A stretch of DNA of 11,849 nucleotides from the NCBI GenBank assembly GCA_946221975.1, contig CAMIGT010000011.1:1-11849 (forward strand), given 5' to 3'. The notes beneath the pieces are model-generated. The model made no database searches, had not been told where the DNA came from, and worked only from the letters and a program-made list of their open reading frames with translations. The stretch is from an uncultured Blastococcus sp. GTDB taxonomy: Bacteria; Actinomycetota; Actinomycetes; Mycobacteriales; Antricoccaceae. The position numbers were made by a program, and so were the translations under genes. Of this stretch, positions 6,779-11,849 are shown in pieces. Every line of letters starts with the position of its first letter. Positions within the stretch are counted from its first letter, which is position 1.

Positions 6779-6800
6779 ACTGGGGACGAGACTCCTCAGT
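6779..6800 (-). terminator. Short hairpin over the hydroxybutyrate dehydrogenase stop
   Basis: ACTGGGGA (6779-6786) and TCCTCAGT (6793-6800) pair over 8 positions around a 6-nt loop, with one G-T pair on the plus-strand RNA that becomes an A-C mismatch on the minus-strand RNA. The minus-strand stop codon (6796-6798) is in the stem. It may add to transcription end or mRNA stability; chance is also possible. Confidence 0.3.
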
Positions 6801-7557
6801 GGGCGGTCCAGCCGCCGTCCAGGGTGAGCGACGAGCCGGTGATGAACGAGCCCGCCGGGGCGCACAGGTAGGCGACCAGCTCGCCGACCTCCTCCGGCTC
6901 GATCAGCCGTTTGATGGCTGCGCGCACCAGCATCACCTTCTCGATGACCTCGTCCTCGGAGATGCCCTGCGTCTTCGCCTGGTCGGCAAGCTGACCCTCG
7001 ACGAGCGGCGTGCGCACGTACGCCGGGTTGATGCAGTTGGACGTCACCCCGTGCGACGCGCCCTCGAGGGCAGTCACCTTCGACAGGCCTTCGAGGCCAT
7101 GTTTCGCTGATACATAAGCGGACTTGAACGGCGAGGCGCGCAGTCCGTGCACCGACGAGATGTTGATGACGCGCCCCCACTCGTTGGCGTACATGTGCGG
7201 CAGCGCGTGCCGGATCAGCCGGAACGGTGCCTCCAGCATCAACGTGAGGATCAGGTGGAACTTGTCGACCGGGAACTGCTCGATCGGCGAGACGACCTGG
7301 ACGCCGGCATTGTTGACGAGTACGTCGATCCGCGGGTCGAGTTCGTCGATCTGGTCGAGCTCGGTCAGATCCATGGGCACCGCCGTACCGCCGATCGCCG
7401 CCGCAACCTCGCCGGCCCGCGCGGGATCGAGGTCGACCACGGTCACGTGCGCGCCCGCGGCCGCCAAACGTTCCGCCGCCGCCTTGCCGATTCCGGACCC
7501 GCCGCCGGTGACGACCGCCCGCTTCCCTGAGAGGTCCACGACCTGAGGTGTAGTCAT
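6796..7557 (-). CDS. bdhA: D-3-hydroxybutyrate dehydrogenase (SDR family)
   Basis: A complete 253-residue classical short-chain dehydrogenase that interconverts D-3-hydroxybutyrate and acetoacetate with NAD+. The nucleotide site is TGGGSGIG (17-24), with D42 at the end of beta-2 indicating NAD over NADP, and NNAG at 82-85. The catalytic set is S135, Y148, K152 (YVSAK). The residues that grip the substrate carboxylate in Pseudomonas hydroxybutyrate dehydrogenases (Q94, H144, K152, Q196 there) fall exactly here with a constant offset of 7: Q87, H137, K145, Q189. This makes the substrate call much firmer than for a typical SDR. The end DGGWTAH is usual for the family. Start ATG 7555-7557; no clear Shine-Dalgarno, so it may be leaderless. 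It converges on the CoA-transferase gene and diverges from the SnoaL-like gene. It could feed acetoacetate into CoA activation or work in polyhydroxybutyrate turnover. Confidence 0.93.
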   Translation of the reverse strand: MTTPQVVDLSGKRAVVTGGGSGIGKAAAERLAAAGAHVTVVDLDPARAGEVAAAIGGTAVPMDLTELDQIDELDPRIDVLVNNAGVQVVSPIEQFPVDKFHLILTLMLEAPFRLIRHALPHMYANEWGRVINISSVHGLRASPFKSAYVSAKHGLEGLSKVTALEGASHGVTSNCINPAYVRTPLVEGQLADQAKTQGISEDEVIEKVMLVRAAIKRLIEPEEVGELVAYLCAPAGSFITGSSLTLDGGWTAH

Positions 7558-7661
7558 GTGCCGACTTTAGCCCCGCCCATGACCCCGGCGGTTATGGCTT
7601 CGGGGCACGGCCCGCGGCGATCCTTGGCACGTCAACGCATCACACCTGGCAAGGAGAGAGC
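7558..7661. promoter_or_regulatory. Divergent intergenic region, bdhA / SnoaL-like gene
   Basis: This 104-bp GC-rich spacer separates two divergent starts. The plus-strand gene has a clear AAGGAG (7651-7656) five bases before its ATG. I see no convincing -35/-10 pair or strong dyad in the rest. Confidence 0.4.
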
Positions 7662-8012
7662 ATGAACGACATCGTTGATTCCTACCTCGCGACGTGGAAC
7701 GCCACCGGCGCGCAGCGCCGCGCGCTGCTCGACCAGTACTGGGCGGGCAACGTCACGTACGCCGACCCGCTGGCAGAGGTGAGCGGACGCGAGGGCGTGG
7801 CGGCCCTCATCGAGGGCGCTCGCGAGCAGTTCCCCGGCTTCGTCTTCGCGCAGGTCGGCGCGGTCGATGCGCATCACCGGCAGGCGCGGTTCCAGTGGGG
7901 CCTCGGACCGGAAGGTCAGGCGCCAGTCGTCATCGGCTTCGACGTACTCGTCGTCGACGACAGCGGTCAGATCGCCGATGTGCGAGGCTTTCTCGATAAG
8001 GTGCCCAGCTAA
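7662..8012 (+). CDS. SnoaL-like / NTF2-fold protein
   Basis: A small, complete 116-residue protein of the SnoaL-like (NTF2) superfamily, a cone-shaped alpha+beta fold used by ketosteroid isomerases, polyketide cyclases and many proteins of unknown role. Visible features: N-terminal helix IVDSYLATWN (4-13), helix RRALLDQYWAGNVTYADPL (19-37) ending in the typical YxDPL turn, a second helix GREGVAALIEGAREQFPG (42-59), then strands with HHRQARFQWGLGP (71-83) and FDVLVVDDSGQIADVRGFLD (93-112). The acidic D36 sits where many members place a pocket residue. The start is fixed by AAGGAG five bases upstream. It lies 20 bases before the thioesterase and is very probably co-transcribed, but the substrate is unknown. 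Confidence 0.85.
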   Translation: MNDIVDSYLATWNATGAQRRALLDQYWAGNVTYADPLAEVSGREGVAALIEGAREQFPGFVFAQVGAVDAHHRQARFQWGLGPEGQAPVVIGFDVLVVDDSGQIADVRGFLDKVPS

Positions 8013-8032
8013 CGAGCGAGAGGACGACCCGC

Positions 8033-8446
8033 ATGCCGACGATCGATGGGGACCCGACCGAGTTCACCCGCAACATGATGCCGCTGTGCGCAACCCTGGG
8101 CATGCGGGTCGTCGAGGCCGCTCCGGAGCGCGTCGTGATGGAGCTCGACTGGAGCCCCGAGCTGACGACCGCCGGCGAGGCCATGCACGGCGGCGCGCTC
8201 ATGGCGCTCGCCGACGCGGTCGGCGGCCTCGTCGCCTACCTCAACCTTCCCGAAGGGGCGATCGGAACGACGACCATCGAGTCCAAGACCAACTTTCTAG
8301 GCGCCGCAGGCAAGGGCGTCGTGATCGCGACCGGTCAGCCGCTGCACGTCGGCGGTACGACGGTCGTGATCGAGTCCGAGCTGACCTGCGGCGGCAAGCC
8401 GATCACCAAGACCACCCAGACCCAGCTCGCCCTGCGCCCCCGCTAG
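8033..8446 (+). CDS. PaaI-type hotdog-fold acyl-CoA thioesterase
   Basis: A complete 137-residue hotdog thioesterase that hydrolyses acyl-CoA to free acid and CoA. The diagnostic segment is MHGGALMALADAVGG (51-65), in which the HGG turn and D61 in the LAD helix are the family's catalytic region; TIESKTNFLGAAGKG (81-95) and VVIESELTCGGKPITKTTQTQLAL (111-134) are the usual strands. PaaI relatives clear aromatic or hydroxylated acyl-CoA thioesters that would trap CoA. GAGAGGA (8018-8024) lies eight bases before ATG 8033. It follows the SnoaL-like gene by 20 bases. Its TAG (8444-8446) shares CTAG with the stop of the converging membrane-protein gene, so the two transcripts must overlap. Confidence 0.92.
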   Translation: MPTIDGDPTEFTRNMMPLCATLGMRVVEAAPERVVMELDWSPELTTAGEAMHGGALMALADAVGGLVAYLNLPEGAIGTTTIESKTNFLGAAGKGVVIATGQPLHVGGTTVVIESELTCGGKPITKTTQTQLALRPR

Positions 8447-9237
8447 GGAATCAGCACCAGCAGCATCAGCAGCGCCAGCGACGCGGCCGCCTCGCCGATT
8501 CCGAGGTGCTTCGCCGAGATCGTGCGGCCCCGCATTGGCCCGACGAGCGGCATCGTGACGGCCCGCGCCAGCATTACGGCGAAGAACGCCGCGAGCAGCC
8601 ACGACTCGCGCGGGAACCGCAGCGCCACCACCACGCACGCGACGTGCCAGCCGATAGACGCTGCGACATAAGCGATCTCGCCGCGCTCGCGGATCATCGT
8701 CTTGACGTAGAGCACGGTGCCGAAGAAGTAACCAAAGCACGCGAGTGCGGCCGCGACGGCGTACGACGGCCAGCGCACGTCGGCAGGTGAGTTGGTGTAG
8801 ACCACCAGCAGCATCAGGCACGCCGCCGCCACGGTGACCGCGCCGGACGGAAGGGACCGTTCGTCGCGGCGCCAGGCACACCACAACCCGACCGCCAGCA
8901 ATGGGGCGAAGATCGGCAGCCACCACACCAGCGAGAACTGTGCGACGAGTACGCCGATCCCCAGCGCGGCGGTGATCAACACGTAGGTGCGGGCCGGCGG
9001 CAGATAGCGCGCTCGGCGTCGCGACTTCAGCCACAGACTTGCTGCGTTGAAAGCGAAGTAGCCGATCATCCAGGTCGGGAAGAGCAGCACGCTCGCGACG
9101 TTGAGCCGGCCCTCGGAGATCCGGAGGACCAGACCCGCGACGTAGGGGACCACCAGCATTGCCCATGCGCCGTGCTGTTGCGGAACCCACCCCGGTCCGC
9201 GCCGCCGTGCGGCCGGCCGGGCGTCGTGCTGTGCCAC
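8443..9237 (-). CDS. YwiC-like integral membrane protein
   Basis: A 264-residue protein with about eight or nine hydrophobic membrane segments (roughly 24-40, 47-68, 83-100, 103-121, 130-148, 156-176, 188-205, 211-231, 244-263). The N-terminal WVPQQHGAWAMLVVPYVAG (17-35) and IGYFAFNAASLWLK (58-71) are typical of the YwiC-like family, whose function is not established; in Bacillus subtilis the namesake lies among nitrate/anaerobic respiration genes. Polar residues inside segments (H22, N64, H198) might form a substrate or ion path, which is inference. The start is GTG at 9235-9237, since an in-frame TGA lies four codons upstream and no better start precedes the PQQHGAW motif. No good Shine-Dalgarno is seen. 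It follows the CaiC-like gene by 56 bases on the same strand and could be read through from it. Confidence 0.88.
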   Translation of the reverse strand: MAQHDARPAARRRGPGWVPQQHGAWAMLVVPYVAGLVLRISEGRLNVASVLLFPTWMIGYFAFNAASLWLKSRRRARYLPPARTYVLITAALGIGVLVAQFSLVWWLPIFAPLLAVGLWCAWRRDERSLPSGAVTVAAACLMLLVVYTNSPADVRWPSYAVAAALACFGYFFGTVLYVKTMIRERGEIAYVAASIGWHVACVVVALRFPRESWLLAAFFAVMLARAVTMPLVGPMRGRTISAKHLGIGEAAASLALLMLLVLIP

Positions 9238-9293
9238 AGCTCTATTTCACTCGGCGGTCGGGTGTGACCTGCGCCCGGCTGCTCGCCGTCGAA

Positions 9294-10796
9294 CTACCGA
9301 AGCTGGTCGCGCAGCACGTTCTTGCGAATCTTTCCCACGCTCGTGCGGGGCAGCTCCTCGACCTCGATAAACCGGCTCGGCACCCGGAACTTCGAGAGCC
9401 GCTGGCGCGACCACTCGGTCAGCTCGTCGGCGTCAAACTCGGCGCCGGAGTTGAGTACGACGTACACGACGATCATCTCGTCACGCATCTCGTCGGGCGC
9501 CCCGACGGCAGCGGACTCAAAGACGGCGGGGTGCTCGTTGATGACTGCCTCGACCTCGGCGGCCGCGACGTTTTCCCCGGCGCGCTTGATCATGTCCTTG
9601 GAACGGTCGACGAAGTAGTGGAAACCGTCGGGATCGACCCGGACGACGTCACCGGTGTGCAGCCAGCCATCGACGAACGTCTCCGCAGTGGCGTCCGGGC
9701 GCTGCCAGTAGCCGGCGGCGATCGTGTCGCCCATCGCGCCCCACACCAGCAGGTCGCCGGCCTCACCCGGGGCGACGTCCGAACCATCCTCGCCGACGAT
9801 CCGCAGACGCATCCCGGGCAACGCGCGTCCCATGCTGTCGGCGCGTCGTTCGTCGCTGAGCGGGTTGAGCGTCGGCGGGATCACGGTCTCGGTCATGCCG
9901 TAGCCGTGGACCAGCATGGTGCCGAAGCGGCGCTCGAAGTCGGCGTACTGCGAGGAGGAGACGCCCTGGGCAAACATCACCGTGCGCAGCGCGTTGTCGG
10001 CATCGCCCTCTGCCTCGGGCTGAGCGAGGATCATCCGGATCGGCGCACCGAAGAGGCTGGCCAGCGTCGCGCCGTACTCGCGCGCCTGACGACCCCAGTT
10101 GGACGCCGAGAAGCCAGACATCACGGCGATCGAGGCACCGACGACGAGTGCCGACATGGTGCAGTAGTACTGCGCGTTGCCGTGGAAGAACGGCAGCACG
10201 ATCAGCCATCGGTCATCTGGCGTTATCCGGTAGTGCTCGGCGCACGCGCGACCTACGGCAAGGTAGTTGGCGTTGGTGACCATCACGCCCTTGGGCAGGC
10301 TCGTCGTACCCGACGTGTAGAGGATCGCCGCAAGAGCGGCGGGATCCTGCGCGACCGGCTCCGCAGGCGATGCCGCCTCGCGCGCGGACTCGAGCTGCGA
10401 CGAGGAGATGAGTACGACGTCATCCGGCAGCGCGGCACGCACCACGTCGACAAGGTCGTCGGCGACGACGCTCACGACGGCGCCCGAGTCGCCCAGGAAA
10501 TGTTCGAGCTCGCTGGACGATGCGAGCGGGTTGGTCGGCACGATGACCGCTCCGATCGCGTCGGCACCGAACCACACGTCGAGGAACTGCGGGCCGTTCG
10601 GTAGGTGCACGTGCACGCGATCGCCCGGGCGCACACCGTCATGGGCGAGCACGCTAGCGGTGCGCAGCGAGCGATCGAGCTGGTCGGCGTACGACACGTC
10701 GAGGCGGGATCCGTCCGGCAGCTCGTACGCCGCGAACGGTCGGTCGGTGTCGGCCCACGAGCGGATCAAGTCGAACGGCGAATGTGGCTGCGGCAT
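9294..10796 (-). CDS. CaiC-like acyl-CoA ligase (AMP-binding)
   Basis: A complete 500-residue adenylate-forming CoA ligase. Motifs: phosphate loop TSGTTSLPKG (161-170), in which Ser replaces the more usual Gly; GYGMTET (298-304); DGWLHTGDVV (376-385); FVDRSKDMIKRAGENV (395-410); and catalytic K489 in TSVGKIRK. The TSGTTS loop and the MIKRxGENV stretch resemble E. coli CaiC (crotonobetaine/carnitine-CoA ligase) more than FadD, as does the VMFAQGVSSSQYADFERRFG segment. The substrate could be a betaine-like acid, but the true acid is unknown. Start ATG 10794-10796 has GGAGGAG (minus strand, 10803-10809) six bases upstream. It is divergent from an AraC-type regulator 86 bases away, the usual place for its controller. 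Confidence 0.94.
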   Translation of the reverse strand: MPQPHSPFDLIRSWADTDRPFAAYELPDGSRLDVSYADQLDRSLRTASVLAHDGVRPGDRVHVHLPNGPQFLDVWFGADAIGAVIVPTNPLASSSELEHFLGDSGAVVSVVADDLVDVVRAALPDDVVLISSSQLESAREAASPAEPVAQDPAALAAILYTSGTTSLPKGVMVTNANYLAVGRACAEHYRITPDDRWLIVLPFFHGNAQYYCTMSALVVGASIAVMSGFSASNWGRQAREYGATLASLFGAPIRMILAQPEAEGDADNALRTVMFAQGVSSSQYADFERRFGTMLVHGYGMTETVIPPTLNPLSDERRADSMGRALPGMRLRIVGEDGSDVAPGEAGDLLVWGAMGDTIAAGYWQRPDATAETFVDGWLHTGDVVRVDPDGFHYFVDRSKDMIKRAGENVAAAEVEAVINEHPAVFESAAVGAPDEMRDEMIVVYVVLNSGAEFDADELTEWSRQRLSKFRVPSRFIEVEELPRTSVGKIRKNVLRDQLR

Positions 10797-10882
10797 GGAA
10801 GACTCCTCCGATTCGACCTGCTGTCACTCGTGCGCGATAGCGTGATGTAGTTATCCAAACACGTGCCCAACGGGAGAAGCCG
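10797..10882. promoter_or_regulatory. Divergent promoter region, CaiC-like ligase / AraC regulator
   Basis: This 86-bp spacer carries a ribosome site at each end: GGAGGAG on the minus strand (10803-10809) and GGAGA (10873-10877) before ATG 10883. A weak plus-strand pair, TTCGAC (10812-10817) and GATAGC (10836-10841, 18-bp spacing), could be a promoter. The more A/T-rich stretch 10837-10860 is the likeliest place for promoter or AraC-binding sites. No clear dyad was seen. Confidence 0.4.
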
Positions 10883-11638
10883 ATGAGAGAGCCGTTGATC
10901 GCGGCGGCACGGTTTCTGACCGACTTCCACGCCGACCCGATCACGCTGCACGATCTGGCCGACCACGTCGGTTACAGCCCGTTTCACCTCAGCCGACGGT
11001 TCTCGGAGTTCGTCGGCGCGAGCCCGGTGCAGTACCTCGCCGCCCGCCGCTTCCAGCACGCGAAAACGCTGCTCGTGCACAGCGATGCGACCGTGCTGGA
11101 GATCTGCCACGCGGTCGGGTTCACCTCCATCGGCACGTTCTCGCGGCGTTTCGCCACCGAGGTGGGGCTGAGCCCGACGGAGTTCCGACGGCTTCCCGAG
11201 CAGGTGGCCGACTACGGCGTGCGACCCGGTCAGCGCGGCGTCCGCGGCGCCGGGGGAGGTCGGGTGCGCGGACGCGTGCACTACTCGCCGGCCATCGCCG
11301 GCGTCATGGGTGACGGGGCCGCAACGTACGTCGGGCTATACGAGCAGCCGGCTCCGCGCGGTTGCCCGATCCTCGGCACGATGGTGAGCGGGGAAGCCGA
11401 GTTCGAGCTGACCGACGTACCGCCCGGTCGGTACTTCCTGCTGTGCAACTCGCGCCCGAGCCGCCACGACCCGCTCGCGCAGGTGCTCCCGACGACGGCG
11501 TACGTCGGGGGCGCGCCGGGCGCGATTACCGTCGCACCAGGCGGTTTCGTGCAGGTCGAGGTCGAGCTGCACGAGGCCTACCCGTGGGCGGCGCCCATCA
11601 CGGCTGCGCTTCCCGCGCTCACGCTCGCGAGCAGCTAG
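10883..11638 (+). CDS. AraC-family regulator with N-terminal HTH
   Basis: A 251-residue transcription factor. Residues 1-105 are a complete AraC/XylS DNA-binding domain: first HTH around LHDLADHVGYSPFHLSRRFSEFVG (22-45), linker helix PVQYLAARRFQHAKTLL (48-64), second HTH around VLEICHAVGFTSIGTFSRRFATEVG (71-95), and the closing GLSPTEFRR (95-103). Most family members carry this domain at the C-terminus; here it is first. It is followed by a Gly/Arg-rich linker (112-133) and a ~115-residue, mainly beta C-terminal part that I cannot assign, likely a sensor or oligomerisation domain. ATG 10883 has GGAGA five bases upstream. It is divergent from the CaiC-like ligase and probably controls it. Its TAG shares CTAG with the converging peptidase stop. 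Confidence 0.92.
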   Translation: MREPLIAAARFLTDFHADPITLHDLADHVGYSPFHLSRRFSEFVGASPVQYLAARRFQHAKTLLVHSDATVLEICHAVGFTSIGTFSRRFATEVGLSPTEFRRLPEQVADYGVRPGQRGVRGAGGGRVRGRVHYSPAIAGVMGDGAATYVGLYEQPAPRGCPILGTMVSGEAEFELTDVPPGRYFLLCNSRPSRHDPLAQVLPTTAYVGGAPGAITVAPGGFVQVEVELHEAYPWAAPITAALPALTLASS

Positions 11639-11849
11639 CGGTCCAGCCAGGCGGCGAACGCGTCGAACGAGTAGGGCCGTCCGAGGAAGTCCTCGACCAG
11701 CTCGGCGGCGTCCTTGGTGCCACCGGGCGCGAGTACGGCGTCGCGGTAGCGGCGCGCGACACCCGGTTCGAGCAGGTTGTCGGGGTCGAACGCCGAGAAC
11801 ATGTCCTTGGCGATCACCAGCGACCACATGTAGGTGTAGTAGCCGGACG
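11635..11849 (-). CDS. M3-family metallopeptidase, C-terminal end (partial)
   Basis: This is the last ~70 codons of an M3 (thimet oligopeptidase / oligopeptidase A-like) zinc peptidase; the gene runs off the window end. Readable sequence starts SGYYTYMWSLVIAKDMF and continues with VARRYRDAVLAPGGTKDAAELVEDFLGRP and SFDAFAAWL, all hallmark C-terminal segments of the family. YYTYMWS contributes the conserved tyrosines near the active site. The HExxH zinc site is outside the window. The family trims short peptides in the cytoplasm. The ATG at 11827-11829 is an internal Met, not the start. The stop is TAG at 11635-11637, overlapping the AraC gene's stop. Confidence 0.93.
   Translation of the reverse strand, partial: SGYYTYMWSLVIAKDMFSAFDPDNLLEPGVARRYRDAVLAPGGTKDAAELVEDFLGRPYSFDAFAAWLDR

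Noticed and set aside
9159..10604. A 481-codon open frame on the plus strand
   Set aside because: It is the antisense of the CaiC-like ligase and YwiC-like gene ends; low-complexity His/Arg/Val-rich translation and no motif.

Overview
The window looks like chromosomal DNA from a high-GC actinobacterium (class Actinomycetes). The evidence is strong G/C bias at third codon positions, GTG starts, protein families typical of that group (a YwiC-like membrane protein, a solitary AbiEi-N/DUF559 protein, a class B DyP peroxidase, FadD-type ligases), and hairpins without U-tracts. No RNA gene, CRISPR array, insertion sequence or phage gene is visible. The window is densely coding: no gene-free stretch exceeds about 125 bases.

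Layout. 1-224 (+) is the 3' end of an acyl-CoA dehydrogenase. It converges on a minus-strand AbiEi-N/DUF559 protein (256-1218), and a long hairpin spans both ends. Upstream of that gene, also on the minus strand, is a DyP-type heme peroxidase (1300-2286), separated from it by a perfect 21-bp inverted repeat. Divergent from the peroxidase is a plus-strand run: an intact acyl-CoA ligase (2349 or 2370-3944), a second acyl-CoA ligase broken by a frameshift and a nonsense codon (3979-5518), and a class III CoA-transferase (5540-6673). This converges, across a repeat-bearing spacer, on a minus-strand D-3-hydroxybutyrate dehydrogenase (6796-7557). Divergent from that are a SnoaL-like protein and a PaaI-type thioesterase (7662-8446, +). 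The thioesterase converges on a YwiC-like membrane protein (8443-9237, -), with the two stop codons sharing CTAG. Upstream of it on the same strand is a CaiC-like CoA ligase (9294-10796, -). Divergent from that ligase is an AraC-type regulator (10883-11638, +), whose stop again shares CTAG with a converging minus-strand gene, the C-terminus of an M3 metallopeptidase (11635-11849).

The common theme is CoA-thioester chemistry: activation by ligases (three genes, one dead), transfer by the CaiB-type enzyme, oxidation by the acyl-CoA dehydrogenase, release by the thioesterase, and a ketone-body dehydrogenase. This fits catabolism of fatty, aromatic or carnitine-like acids. The exact substrates cannot be read from the sequence. 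I see no convincing new multi-gene system. The most unusual items are the doubly disrupted ligase inside an otherwise intact operon, the 13-codon ORF coupled to it, two CTAG stop-stop overlaps, hairpins that contain stop codons, and the inverted repeat plus TTATCCACA in front of the DUF559 gene.
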